Below, piece by piece: positions 36,445 through 45,801 of a stretch of DNA of 64,000 bases; positions within the stretch are counted from its first letter, which is position 1; every line of letters starts with the position of its first letter. This stretch comes from Fibrobacterota bacterium (GTDB lineage: Bacteria; Fibrobacterota; Chitinivibrionia; Chitinivibrionales; Chitinispirillaceae), in assembly GCA_023436205.1 (NCBI GenBank), contig JAEZKC010000035.1, forward strand, positions 79,681 to 143,680, in the 5' to 3' direction. The notes under the pieces are model-generated. The model was not told where the DNA came from and made no database searches. It saw only the letters and a program-made list of their open reading frames with translations. The position numbers and the translations under genes are program-made.

Positions 36445-38385
36445 ATGAGTTTCGGCAACAATCCTTTAGCTAAGTTAATGTTACCGGTACTGTTGTTCTG
36501 CGTTTTAGCTTTTTCTCAGACCCCGTTGGAGCTTAATGGGGAGCTTCGGGTGGATGGGAATAGAATAGTTGGAGAACACGGCAATCCGGTTCAGCTTATG
36601 GGAATGAGTCATTACTGGTCTATCTGGGGACCACAGAAATTTTATAATCGCGGCGTAGTGAGCTGGCTTGCCGATGATTGGAAAGTGGATGTGATTAGAG
36701 CAGCCATGGCAGTGAGTCAAGAAGGAGCAGGTTGGATGCATGATAAGGAGTACCATACAAAGCTTGTGGACAGTGTTATAGCGGCAGCAGTTGATGCAGG
36801 TATCTATGTGATTGTTGACTGGCACACTCATGAAATTCACCTTGATGGAGCAAAGGAATTCTTCGGCATGATGGCTCAGAAGTATAAAGACTGCCCAAAT
36901 ATCATCTGGGAGATCTTTAATGAGCCGGAGTATCAGACGTGGACTCAGATATCCGCTTATGCGGAGGAAGTGATTGCTACTATTCGTCAATATAGTGACA
37001 ATCTGGTTCTGTGCGGGACCCGTTCATGGAGTCAACGGGTTGATGAGGCGGCGGCCAATCCACTCAGCGATAACAATACTGCCTACGTATTACATTTTTA
37101 CGCCGGTACTCATGGGGCATCCCTGCGCAGTATGGCAGAGCGGGCAATGAATGATGGAATTGCCATTTTCATTTCAGAATACGGTACTACCGACGCGGGG
37201 GGAGGAAAAGAGGATCGTACAGTATATAAAGTGGAAACTGACGAATGGATCAGCTGGGCACTTGACCACAATCTCAGTATGGCTAACTGGTCTATCGCAG
37301 ACTTGAGCGAGGTTTCGGCAGTTCTCAAGCCGGTTGCATCAAAGCTGGGTGGATGGAATCCGGAGACTGATCTAACCGAATCCGGAAAGTTCATCCGCCA
37401 ATGGATAAGAACTGTTAATACGGACAAGTATGGTGATGGTCCGGTGAATCTCACTGTAAACGTTATTGGCCCAGGGAGTGTGCAGATTTCTCCTCAGAAG
37501 GACAGTTACGAGAAGAATGAGACTGTAACGCTCAAGGCTGTTGCAGATGCAAATGGTCGCTTTCTTAATTGGAAAGGATCAGTATCCGGTCAGACTGATT
37601 CTGTTTCCATAGTGCTGAATTCCTCCAAAAGGATTACTGCCAATTTTCTGGATATGGATGCTCCACTTGTGCAGAATGGGGATTTCTCCCGTGGCGATAC
37701 GGCCTGGTCACAGTACATTCAGGGGAGTTCCGGAGCACTGGCGGAATTTTCCACTGACAGCAGTAAAATGCGGGCGGAAATCACCGATGCGGGAACTGCA
37801 GTCTGGCATGTGCAGTTTTTCCAGGGAGATATCGTGCTTCTGGGCGCTCACGAATATCAGTTTACATTTGAGGCGGCCGCAGATTCTGCTCGAGATATGG
37901 TGGTTTCTGTAAAGCATAACGGTAGTCCCTACACTGAATATTTCGTAGATACCATCACTTTGGGAACAGACATGCAGAGTTATACGTTCACCTTTCCTAT
38001 GATGGAGCTTGACGACAATGCTCGGGTGGAATTCAATGTAGGCGAATTCAGCACTCAACCGGTTACGGTTACCAGTGTGGGACTGGAGATAATCGGAACC
38101 ATTCCGGTGCAGTGGAAGCCAGCGGTTTCCAAGTCAGGACACAACATCTTCAGTATCAGCCGCAAATCATCACTGGTGCAGATCGGGTTTGATCTGGGCA
38201 AAGCTCAGTATGGAGTCATCAGAATAGGGGACCTGCGTGGTCGTGTTCTTCAAACAAGAAACGTGGCTGGTGCAGGACTGCATTCGGTACTGTTTGATGG
38301 AAGCAGACATGCTGCGGGAATGTACCTCGTGAGCCTGGAATGTGAAGGCAAGGTATATATGGAAAAACTGCTCCTCTCTAAATAA
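36445..38385 (+). CDS. secreted GH5 endoglucanase with InlB-like repeat, CBM and C-terminal sorting domain
   Basis: 646 residues from the ATG at 36445 (AAAGGAGAGG upstream). Signal peptide to about residue 24. GH5 (subfamily 2-like) catalytic domain residues about 28-335: acid/base Glu160 in IFNEP and nucleophile Glu245 in ISEYG. Then a short divergent InlB-type beta repeat (about 340-405, VNVIGPGSVQISP...ITANF), a CBM4/9-like carbohydrate-binding module (LVQNGDFSRGD...ARVEFNVGEF), and a type IX-like C-terminal sorting domain (GVIRIGDLRGRVLQ...MYLVSLECEG). It cleaves beta-1,4-glucan outside the cell. Confidence 0.9.
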   Translation: MSFGNNPLAKLMLPVLLFCVLAFSQTPLELNGELRVDGNRIVGEHGNPVQLMGMSHYWSIWGPQKFYNRGVVSWLADDWKVDVIRAAMAVSQEGAGWMHDKEYHTKLVDSVIAAAVDAGIYVIVDWHTHEIHLDGAKEFFGMMAQKYKDCPNIIWEIFNEPEYQTWTQISAYAEEVIATIRQYSDNLVLCGTRSWSQRVDEAAANPLSDNNTAYVLHFYAGTHGASLRSMAERAMNDGIAIFISEYGTTDAGGGKEDRTVYKVETDEWISWALDHNLSMANWSIADLSEVSAVLKPVASKLGGWNPETDLTESGKFIRQWIRTVNTDKYGDGPVNLTVNVIGPGSVQISPQKDSYEKNETVTLKAVADANGRFLNWKGSVSGQTDSVSIVLNSSKRITANFLDMDAPLVQNGDFSRGDTAWSQYIQGSSGALAEFSTDSSKMRAEITDAGTAVWHVQFFQGDIVLLGAHEYQFTFEAAADSARDMVVSVKHNGSPYTEYFVDTITLGTDMQSYTFTFPMMELDDNARVEFNVGEFSTQPVTVTSVGLEIIGTIPVQWKPAVSKSGHNIFSISRKSSLVQIGFDLGKAQYGVIRIGDLRGRVLQTRNVAGAGLHSVLFDGSRHAAGMYLVSLECEGKVYMEKLLLSK

Positions 38386-38403
38386 GTAAGAGCGCCTCCT
38401 TTG

Positions 38404-38424
38404 GGACGCCATACCCTGGCGTCC
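38404..38424 (+). terminator. hairpin after the GH5 gene
   Basis: Perfect 8-bp stem GGACGCCA / TGGCGTCC, loop of 5. No T run follows, so termination is only suggested. The rest of the 270-bp gap to the next gene holds nothing else I can identify. Confidence 0.4.
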
Positions 38425-38655
38425 AATTCCCTTCAGATGGGCAATTGCCTTGCCCGTTTTCTCTTCAGTAATGCTTGTAAGCCCATCTCCCTTAATCGTT
38501 TTGTTATGCTGCCAAATTTATCCCGGCAATCTTTTTTTAATAGCATCCAACTGATCATCGTAATAATTAAGGGTCATCTTTTAAGGGATGGCGTTTAACT
38601 TGAGCATTTAAGCAGGATGCTTGCAGTGAGTACAGAACAGACAGGGAGGTTTGTT

Positions 38656-39165
38656 ATGAGACTCGATACAATTGAGGATCTGCTTGTTGAACAGCTGCAT
38701 GATCTTTACAGCACCGAAAAGCAGCTCACGGAGGCCTTGCCTAAAATGGCCCAGGCATCAAACTCCGAGGAGCTGAAAAAGGCGTTCAACGAGCATTATG
38801 AAGTCACTCGTAACCAGCTTAACCGCTTGGAAGATATTCATCAGAAACTGGGGCTTCCTCACGATGAGAGGACCAGCGAGCCCATAAAGGGCATGGTGGA
38901 AGAAAGTGAAAAGCTGATTGATACGAGCGGGAATCCAGTGGTTAAGGATGCGGCGCTTATTGCAGCGGCTCAGAGAGTAGAACACTATGAAATAGCCGGC
39001 TATGGCTGCGCAAAAACCTACGCTCATGAGCTTGGATACAAGGATGTTGAAAAGCTGCTGCAGGACACATTAAATGAAGAGGGGGCAACTGACAAGAAAC
39101 TTACCCAGATTGCCGAGGGTGGATTTTTGTCGAGTGGTCTCAATGAACAGGCACCCCGCAAGTAA
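38656..39165 (+). CDS. DUF892/YciF-type ferritin-like protein
   Basis: 169 residues from the ATG at 38656 with GGGAGG upstream. Four-helix bundle with ETIEDLL-like opening (DTIEDLLVEQLHDLYSTEKQL), EHYEVTRNQLNRLEDI and RVEHYEIAGYGCAKTYAHEL; the Glu and His residues are placed as in the diiron-like ferritin superfamily. YciF proteins respond to osmotic or general stress in enterobacteria; their chemistry is not established. Followed by the strongest terminator in the window. Confidence 0.85.
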   Translation: MRLDTIEDLLVEQLHDLYSTEKQLTEALPKMAQASNSEELKKAFNEHYEVTRNQLNRLEDIHQKLGLPHDERTSEPIKGMVEESEKLIDTSGNPVVKDAALIAAAQRVEHYEIAGYGCAKTYAHELGYKDVEKLLQDTLNEEGATDKKLTQIAEGGFLSSGLNEQAPRK

Positions 39166-39188
39166 TTATCTTGCATGCGGGAGCGGCC

Positions 39189-39237
39189 GGGCCGGCTTGC
39201 CGAAAAGCGACGTTTCGGCAGGCCGGCCCTTTTTTTG
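39189..39237 (+). terminator. strong rho-independent terminator after the YciF-like gene
   Basis: 17-bp stem (GGGCCGGCTTGCCGAAA with its complement, one G-T pair), 7-nt loop, then a run of eight T. Confidence 0.92.
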
Positions 39238-39249
39238 TGCAATAGAGAC

Positions 39250-40110
39250 TTAGGCTTGAAAAATCCAGCTCGCAATGTACTCTGTGTTAGCTGGTAGATC
39301 CATCTTGATAGGAATTTTTTCCCAAAATCCCTCAAATCCTAGCTTGCCGGCTGCCAATTGGAAGTGAGCCATGCAGATTCCCATGTCGACCAGCTGCAGA
39401 TCGGGAATGTTCATTCTTTTCATTATTGACCTGTAGATTGTCGAATGGGATGCAAAAAAGTGGAACCGGTTTTCATCGTCCCGCACCACTCTCCATGGTT
39501 GTTTGTTCGATGCCGATGGGGCAAGTCTGAGCATATCAAGCGCCAGTTCATATTTGTCGGTATCTTCTCTTTTAAGGGGAGTTCCAAACCCGCCTTTTAA
39601 GAATAAATCGCTCCATGGTTTTCGCTTTGCCGCTCCCACAGCCAGGCGTATCAGGCGATCTCTCAGAGGCCTCTTTTCAAGGGATACTCCGATGGGGGAT
39701 ATGCAGATTATTGTCGATCCAGCACTGAGGTTTAATCGGGAGCTGAAACTGCTTCGGTTGAAACTTCCCCCAAGCCAGCAGCTCCCCAGCCCCAGATCTG
39801 TTGCTTTCAGTATCGCGTGCTCAAAAACATAGCCGAAGTCCACAAGTCCCTCATTGCTGACCGGACCGGACCCGGCAATGAACGAACGCGCACCTCTGAT
39901 CGTGCCGTATGCACCCAGTTCCTTTAGTTCTTTCGCGATATCACCCTGCACTGTTACATGTTCAATTTGAACCCTGTTTTCAAAGGGTGCTTTAACCTCA
40001 TGAGCTGTAGCGCATATCTGCTTGAGGGCAGATTCCTCTATGGGCTTGTCTTCAAAGCTTCGATGGGAAAAACGTTGGGTGATTAATGCTTCAATATCGT
40101 TATTGAACAT
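39250..40110 (-). CDS. nitroreductase-family protein, long form
   Basis: 286 residues from the ATG at 40110 (TTAGGAGAG upstream; the frame extends further 5' without a ribosome site). Two-part nitroreductase. The N-terminal part opens QRFSHRSFEDKPI, and the FMN-contact block RLAPSASNKQPWRVVRD occurs late, near residue 205, where short nitroreductases have it near residue 40. LVDMGICMAHFQLAAGKLGF follows. This 'TM nitroreductase-like' arrangement is typical of clostridial and Bacteroidetes proteins. Reduces an unknown substrate with NAD(P)H. Confidence 0.8.
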   Translation of the reverse strand: MFNNDIEALITQRFSHRSFEDKPIEESALKQICATAHEVKAPFENRVQIEHVTVQGDIAKELKELGAYGTIRGARSFIAGSGPVSNEGLVDFGYVFEHAILKATDLGLGSCWLGGSFNRSSFSSRLNLSAGSTIICISPIGVSLEKRPLRDRLIRLAVGAAKRKPWSDLFLKGGFGTPLKREDTDKYELALDMLRLAPSASNKQPWRVVRDDENRFHFFASHSTIYRSIMKRMNIPDLQLVDMGICMAHFQLAAGKLGFEGFWEKIPIKMDLPANTEYIASWIFQA

Positions 40111-40402
40111 ATACTCTCCTAATGTGTTTGGGTACTTGAAATAAAATATATCAGGCTGTTTCCCAGTGAACCGCAGTCTTCTATTGTTCAGATAAAAGAT
40201 CATTTTGTCCTCTTTGATAAGCATTCACCCTTTAATTCCCATTCCTCAACGGTCTCTTGTTTCAGAAAATCCCTATCTATTACCAGAACAGGAAAAGCAT
40301 GTATATTTTAAATCAATTTTGCAGGAAATTCCGATATCGGGGAGAAAGACATAGGCTTAAGTAGTAGTTTCAAGAGTTAGCTATAGAGTAATTGGAGAAG
40401 TG

Positions 40403-41209
40403 ATGTTTTACACTTATGTTATGCCATCACCCGTTCTGGCCCCCTATGTCCGACATTACTGGGTATTGGAACTCGACCATTCAGATGATATTGGACGTGA
40501 ACGAGTGATACCTTCCGATTCGATTCAGCTCATGTTTCATTATAAGAATCCCTTCTTGACTTTGAAAAGCGGGTCTGCATCTCTTCAGCCCCGTTCTTTT
40601 ATCAGTGGAATCGACACCACTTATTCCGATGCATCCATTTGTGGAGACTCTGGCGTGATTGCTGTAGTATTTCATCCATTGGGGGCATGCAGATTTTTTG
40701 ATTTTCCTCTTCAGGAGGTGGCTTCCAGAAATGTGGGCCTGGCGGATATCGGATACAACTGTATGCTGGATCTTGAGGACCGGATCTGCAACGCTGAATC
40801 CAATCTGGAGAGAATCGCTGCAATAGAGGAATTTCTTGTCGGTCGTTTGAAAACTGAAAGCGATCCAAATATTCAGCTCATGAGAAAAAGTCTGGAGCTT
40901 ATTGATTTCAGCAAAGGACAAGTGAGAGTCGGCGATCTGGCTAAAGATCTGTTTATCACCAATAAAACCCTGGAACGCAGATTCAAAAGCCTTGTGGGCA
41001 TTGCCCCCAAGCATTACATCAGGCTTAAGCGCTTTCTTCATACAGTTCGCTCTCTTCAGGCTGTCGGCACCAGCCATTTAGTCGATATTGCCTATAACTC
41101 AGGTTTTTACGATCAGGCTCACTTCATTAATGATTTCAAAACTTTTTCAGGTTATACTCCAAAAGAATACGTAAGCCTCTGCTCCACTCGCTCATATAGC
41201 GAAATCTGA
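40403..41209 (+). CDS. AraC-family transcriptional regulator
   Basis: 268 residues from the ATG at 40403 (GGAG upstream). The N-terminal sensing domain has the PSPVLAPYVRHYWVLEL opening of the DUF6597 group. The C-terminal double helix-turn-helix spans about residues 160-265: VRVGDLAKDLFITNKTLERRFKSLVGIAPKHYIRLKRF and VDIAYNSGFYDQAHFINDFKTFSGYTPKEY. Its neighbours are a divergent nitroreductase gene and the UvrA-like gene 85 bp downstream, both possible targets. Confidence 0.88.
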   Translation: MFYTYVMPSPVLAPYVRHYWVLELDHSDDIGRERVIPSDSIQLMFHYKNPFLTLKSGSASLQPRSFISGIDTTYSDASICGDSGVIAVVFHPLGACRFFDFPLQEVASRNVGLADIGYNCMLDLEDRICNAESNLERIAAIEEFLVGRLKTESDPNIQLMRKSLELIDFSKGQVRVGDLAKDLFITNKTLERRFKSLVGIAPKHYIRLKRFLHTVRSLQAVGTSHLVDIAYNSGFYDQAHFINDFKTFSGYTPKEYVSLCSTRSYSEI

Positions 41210-41293
41210 AAAACTGTTTTTGTCGTTTTTTTACAATTCCCTCTTCATTGCCATCACGTATAATTCCTAATCATTTCAGAAAGGGAGGGAAAT

Positions 41294-43567
41294 ATGGGAG
41301 AAGAAGCCATGAACTCAGGAAACTGCATTTTGGTTCAGAATGCACATGCAAACAATCTGAAAAACATCAATCTGGAGGTTCCCAAACACAGGCTTGTGGT
41401 CTTTACAGGGGTATCAGGTTCGGGAAAATCCTCACTTTTGTTTGATACTATCTACACCGAGGCACAGCGGCAGCTCATCGAGACTTTCTCCACTTTTGCG
41501 CGCACCCGCATGCCAAAGCTTTCCCGGCCTGATGTGGATGATATTTTGAATCTTTCCACCGCCATCGTGATTGACCAGAAGCGCATGGGTAATAATCTGC
41601 GCTCGACTGTGGGCACCGCCACGGAGGTCAACACCTATCTGCGTCTTCTTTACTCCAGACTGGGTCAACCGTTCATCGGACCCTCTTTCCTGTTTTCTTT
41701 CAACCACCCCGAAGGGATGTGCCCGGATTGCCACGGACTGGGACAGAAAATCAAGGTGGATATAGAATTGATGCTTGACCGAAATAAATCTATTCGGGAG
41801 GGAGCGATCACTCATCCGCATTACAAGGTGGGAGGGTTTCTCTGGAAAGAGCTCATAACTCTTCAGGTGGTTGATGTTGACAAGCCACTGAAGGACTTCA
41901 CTGAAGCTGAGCTGAAAACCTTTTTATACTCGGAGCCAGTCAAGGTGGAAGGGGCCAGGGAAAAGCTTGCTTACAACAGGAACTTCGAAGGAATCGCCCG
42001 TAAACTTGAAAATGCCGCAGCCGGGAGGGCGGAAGGGGAGGCGGATGAGGAGGAGAAGAACGCTTATCTCAAATATTTCGTGTACCGGGAGTGTGAGAAA
42101 TGCGGAGGATCCCGTGTCAATGAACGGGCCCGCAGTGTGAAAATAAATAACCTTGGCATCGACGAGGTCTGCAGGATGGAGCTAACTGATGCACTTGCTT
42201 TTGTATCAGGAATAAGCGACAAGATCTCTGAGCCTATTCTGCGTAAAGCACGGCTTCTGCTGGAGCAGCTTGTGGAGATCGGGGTTGGGTATCTCTCTCT
42301 TGATCGGGCAATAGGAACTCTCTCCGGTGGAGAATCTCAGCGAGTAAAGATGGCCAAGCAGCTTGACTGCAATCTGGTTGATCTGCTCTATGTCCTTGAC
42401 GAGCCATCCATTGGTTTGCATCCGAGGGACACCGAAAAGCTCATCGCTCTTCTGCATCGGCTGCGCAACAAAGGTAATTCCGTGTTTGTGGTGGAACATG
42501 ATCCTGAAATCATCAGGGCAGCACAGTGGATCGTGGACATGGGGCCCAAAGCGGGGAAGATGGGTGGGGAAGTGGTGTATTCAGGCGAACCGCAAGGGTT
42601 GGTCGGTACCGAAAGCCTCACTGGAAAATATCTGTTCTCCAGGGCAAAACCGGTATTTCACCGTCGGAGTCCTTCCGGTTTTTATGAAATCATAAATGCA
42701 ACGGTCAACAATTTAAAAAATGTTTCCGCACGCATCCCCAAAGGTGTTCTCACCTGCATCACCGGTGTTGCGGGAAGCGGTAAAAGCAGTCTGATCCATC
42801 AGGTGTTTGCAAAGCAGCATCCTGAGGCTATAGTTATCGATCAGTCGCCCATCGGTAAGTCCTCCAGGGCAAATATCGCTACCTACATGGGAGTCTTTGA
42901 TCTTATCCGCAAAGAGTTTTCGAAAGCCACCAGTGCCCAGGCGTCCCTGTTCAGCTTCAATTCTGAAGGTGCCTGCCCCAAGTGCAACGGACAGGGTGTG
43001 CTCACATTTGAACTGCATTTTTTGGATTCTGTTAAGATGGTATGTGATGAATGCGAGGGGAAGAGGTATAAGACGGAGGTTCTGGAGTACAAATATCAGG
43101 GCAGAAACATTGCAGAAGTGCTTGATATGACGGTGAGCCAGGCAGTAGAGTTTTTCAAGCCATCTAAAATCAGGAAACAGCTCGATATCCTTCAGGAGGT
43201 GGGTTTGGGGTATGTCAAACTGGGTCAATCACTCAGTACCCTTTCCGGTGGTGAATCCCAGAGGCTCAAGATCGGCACGGAACTTCAGCGGACAAGCAAT
43301 ATCTACATAATGGATGAGCCAACAACCGGGCTTCACATGTCGGATATCGATAATTTTCATCGTATGGTGGAATTGCTTGTGAAAGGTGGCAATACGGTTG
43401 TAATTATAGAACATAACCTGGACATAATAAAATGTGCTGACTGGATTATCGATATGGGACCGGAGGGTGGTAAGGCAGGAGGGGAGATTCTTTTTGAGGG
43501 GACCCCGGAGGACCTGCTTTCTGAACCGCGTTCCTATACGGGAATGTTTTTGAGAGCAGTGCTGTAG
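41294..43567 (+). CDS. UvrA-like ABC ATPase (UvrA2/drug-resistance class)
   Basis: 757 residues, about 180 shorter than UvrA. Two ABC modules: Walker A GVSGSGKSS (about residue 39) and GVAGSGKSS (about 495), signatures LSGGESQR twice, and zinc-binding CxxC pairs in CPDCHGLG, CEKCGGSR, CPKCNGQG and CDECEGKR. The UvrB-binding domain is missing, as in UvrA2 and the DrrC-type proteins that protect against DNA-intercalating drugs. It may act on DNA lesions or drug damage. It sits 85 bp after the AraC regulator and could be under its control. Confidence 0.85.
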   Translation: MGEEAMNSGNCILVQNAHANNLKNINLEVPKHRLVVFTGVSGSGKSSLLFDTIYTEAQRQLIETFSTFARTRMPKLSRPDVDDILNLSTAIVIDQKRMGNNLRSTVGTATEVNTYLRLLYSRLGQPFIGPSFLFSFNHPEGMCPDCHGLGQKIKVDIELMLDRNKSIREGAITHPHYKVGGFLWKELITLQVVDVDKPLKDFTEAELKTFLYSEPVKVEGAREKLAYNRNFEGIARKLENAAAGRAEGEADEEEKNAYLKYFVYRECEKCGGSRVNERARSVKINNLGIDEVCRMELTDALAFVSGISDKISEPILRKARLLLEQLVEIGVGYLSLDRAIGTLSGGESQRVKMAKQLDCNLVDLLYVLDEPSIGLHPRDTEKLIALLHRLRNKGNSVFVVEHDPEIIRAAQWIVDMGPKAGKMGGEVVYSGEPQGLVGTESLTGKYLFSRAKPVFHRRSPSGFYEIINATVNNLKNVSARIPKGVLTCITGVAGSGKSSLIHQVFAKQHPEAIVIDQSPIGKSSRANIATYMGVFDLIRKEFSKATSAQASLFSFNSEGACPKCNGQGVLTFELHFLDSVKMVCDECEGKRYKTEVLEYKYQGRNIAEVLDMTVSQAVEFFKPSKIRKQLDILQEVGLGYVKLGQSLSTLSGGESQRLKIGTELQRTSNIYIMDEPTTGLHMSDIDNFHRMVELLVKGGNTVVIIEHNLDIIKCADWIIDMGPEGGKAGGEILFEGTPEDLLSEPRSYTGMFLRAVL

Positions 43568-43622
43568 CTTTTGTTGATGCAAATGTTGCGATAATTAGCT
43601 TTAACCTTCAGCTGATACTAAT

Positions 43623-43679
43623 GTTGGATCAGCTCGCCCTGAGCCCCATACCGGGAGTCGAAGGGTGGGCTCGTCCAGC
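43623..43679. repeat. AGCTC-type hairpin repeat, copy 1 (between convergent genes)
   Basis: About 17 bp of stem: AGCTCGCCCT (43631-43640) pairs with AGGGTGGGCT (43662-43671) with two G-T pairs, and the outer GTTGGAT/GTCCAGC extends it. The core TCGAAGGGT-GGCTC is shared with elements near 49.4, 51.5 and 51.8 kb. It could also end the two convergent transcripts. Confidence 0.6.
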
Positions 43680-43708
43680 ATAAAAGCATCCTCATTTTCA
43701 AAAATGTA

Positions 43709-45556
43709 TCATTTTACTACAACAACTCCTCTCCACCTCTCCTTTCCCTTTCCAACCGTCACCACATAAACTCCACTCACTAAATTAAGCCTCACGCTCT
43801 GCATGTTTGCGTAAGCGGTGCCATCAATAACGCCTACTATCCTTCCTCGACAGTCATGAACTCGGGCAGATCCGGTATATCCCGTTTCCTTGGCAAAGGT
43901 AATTCCGCGGTGGTCTGCATGAATGGAGAAAGGTACCGGGGCACTGCTGCGCTTCACGTACCCAACTGCTGATGATGTCTGTATCTGTGGTTCAAAAAAC
44001 GAGGGGCTGCCGGTTAATGCAACGGAGGAGCCGGTGATACTCTGGCGTTTATTGCTTTGTGCATAATCCCAATCATACTGGTAGTAGCCTCCGCTTTGAG
44101 AATAATCGGGAAAAGTGTAAACCGCGCTTGCATTTTCTGAAAGGTCATTCTTTGTTTTTGCCCACAGGACGTACAGGCGTTTTCCGGTTCGGTTGGCAAA
44201 TGCAGCTCCGTCGATGTTTTCGGGGATATACATTTGTTGCGTCAGCTCGTCGGAATAGGAGTAGCCGGCAAGCAGGCTCATTGCAGTGCGGCAGGCTAGG
44301 GCAGACGGATGTCCCTGCTGATTGAAAGGCGCCACATTTCCCAAATAGCGATAGAATCCCATTGCCCCGTAGGAGTTTGTCGGGTTTTCGCCATCCGACA
44401 GGCAAAATGTATGTATTTGATCAATTCCTTCTGCTTGCCCGTTGATAATCGCTTTTACCAGATAATTGCGTTGAGCTGTTTCAGATCCTATGTGTGAGTC
44501 GAATTGTGTATGCGGGACATTGGTTTCGGTGATGATGGTCCTCTTTACAGGATAGGTTTCTCCATCGTAGCCGTACTGTGCCAATACGTGCTGTTTTGAG
44601 GTCTTTGAGGAAAGAAGGACCTCGACGGCTTTATCCGAGTGGCGTTGCTGTACCCAGGTGCCGTTTAGCCATTCTCTGGTCCCGTACATTGGGTAGCTGT
44701 GATAGCTTAGGCAGTCAAAGTAGGCTCCACCCTTGAGCGGATAATCGGCGGATACTTTTCCGTCATCCGGATTGTCGCTGTTCCTGAGCACAGCATCAAG
44801 AAAACTATCATATCCGATGCCTCCGATGCAGACGAAATCATCGGGGTTGAGGAATTTTATAACTTCGTAGGCAATTCTCAGTGCTCTCACATAGTACTGG
44901 ACAGGACAGAGCAGATTGTCAAGTTCACAGGGGGCAGGATCCCGTTTCCACCAGTTGTCAGCAGATTCGGCGCTTTGCCATCCCTTGTCAGATGAGGTGT
45001 AGTCGGGTTCATTTATCACTTCCCAGTATCGTACTCTCTCACCATAAGCGCTGACCATTTTGTAAACATACAGAGCCATGTCGTTGTTGTCGTTTACGGG
45101 GGTGCCGTTTTCGCCGTTGTCCCAAATGGGTTCATACATATCAGCAAACAGTTTGGATGCGCCTGACGAGGTGCAGAAGGTTTGATTGCTCTTTGAAATA
45201 TCGGCGGGTCCTCCAAGGAAGACCACCAGTTCACTCATTCCCAGACTGTCACAAAAGAATTTCTGCGTGCTTGTTCTGATGTTGTATCCCCATTGTTCCA
45301 GAAATTTGTGAGGGAGTGACAATCGCAGACTGTTACACCCGGCTCCCGCCACACCGTGTGTCGCAGATCCCGAAGCCAGCGTGGCCTGTGTCTGATCGCT
45401 CCAGCTGCCCTTGGGAGCTCCGAGATTCGTGCCGAAGCGAAATCCGCTTCGGTATGACGGTACGGTATCGTTTGCGGAGAATGAAACCTGGGCTCGGCTG
45501 AGTGTGATGGTAAACAGCAGACATGCGATCGATATGAGCAAAGTTCGGTGTCGCAT
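43709..45556 (-). CDS. secreted clan GH-A glycosidase-like protein with C-terminal sorting domain
   Basis: 615 residues. Signal peptide to about residue 22. The body looks like a TIM-barrel retaining glycosidase: candidate acid/base Glu183 in WEVINEPDYTSS and candidate nucleophile Glu344 in IITETN, with DCLSYHSYPMYG between them (compare GH39/GH44/GH5-related families). The C-terminal 90 residues form a separate domain ending with a beta motif (TGSARVHDCRGRIVG...SGVYVVTVGKG) like the phosphatase and GH5 endings. The family and substrate are not assigned; plant or algal glycan is an inference from context. Confidence 0.7.
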   Translation of the reverse strand: MRHRTLLISIACLLFTITLSRAQVSFSANDTVPSYRSGFRFGTNLGAPKGSWSDQTQATLASGSATHGVAGAGCNSLRLSLPHKFLEQWGYNIRTSTQKFFCDSLGMSELVVFLGGPADISKSNQTFCTSSGASKLFADMYEPIWDNGENGTPVNDNNDMALYVYKMVSAYGERVRYWEVINEPDYTSSDKGWQSAESADNWWKRDPAPCELDNLLCPVQYYVRALRIAYEVIKFLNPDDFVCIGGIGYDSFLDAVLRNSDNPDDGKVSADYPLKGGAYFDCLSYHSYPMYGTREWLNGTWVQQRHSDKAVEVLLSSKTSKQHVLAQYGYDGETYPVKRTIITETNVPHTQFDSHIGSETAQRNYLVKAIINGQAEGIDQIHTFCLSDGENPTNSYGAMGFYRYLGNVAPFNQQGHPSALACRTAMSLLAGYSYSDELTQQMYIPENIDGAAFANRTGKRLYVLWAKTKNDLSENASAVYTFPDYSQSGGYYQYDWDYAQSNKRQSITGSSVALTGSPSFFEPQIQTSSAVGYVKRSSAPVPFSIHADHRGITFAKETGYTGSARVHDCRGRIVGVIDGTAYANMQSVRLNLVSGVYVVTVGKGKERWRGVVVVK

Positions 45557-45801
45557 TGGATCGTCTTTCAGTTAAGGTTTGACGAACTTGGATAATTTAA
45601 TTGTAATATAGGGTTTTGTTATAAGGAAAGAGAACAGCTGATTTTTCAGATTAAGTGTAGAGATTGAAAAAGGGGAGTTGGGTGCAGCTTTAAAACTGAA
45701 CCATTTTCCGATCGCCTCACCTGTCCTTAGAAGATAGCACTACTTTGTGCTTGGAAGAGAGCTCCAGAGACTTTATCGATTTTTTGAAAGGGCATGCACC
45801 C

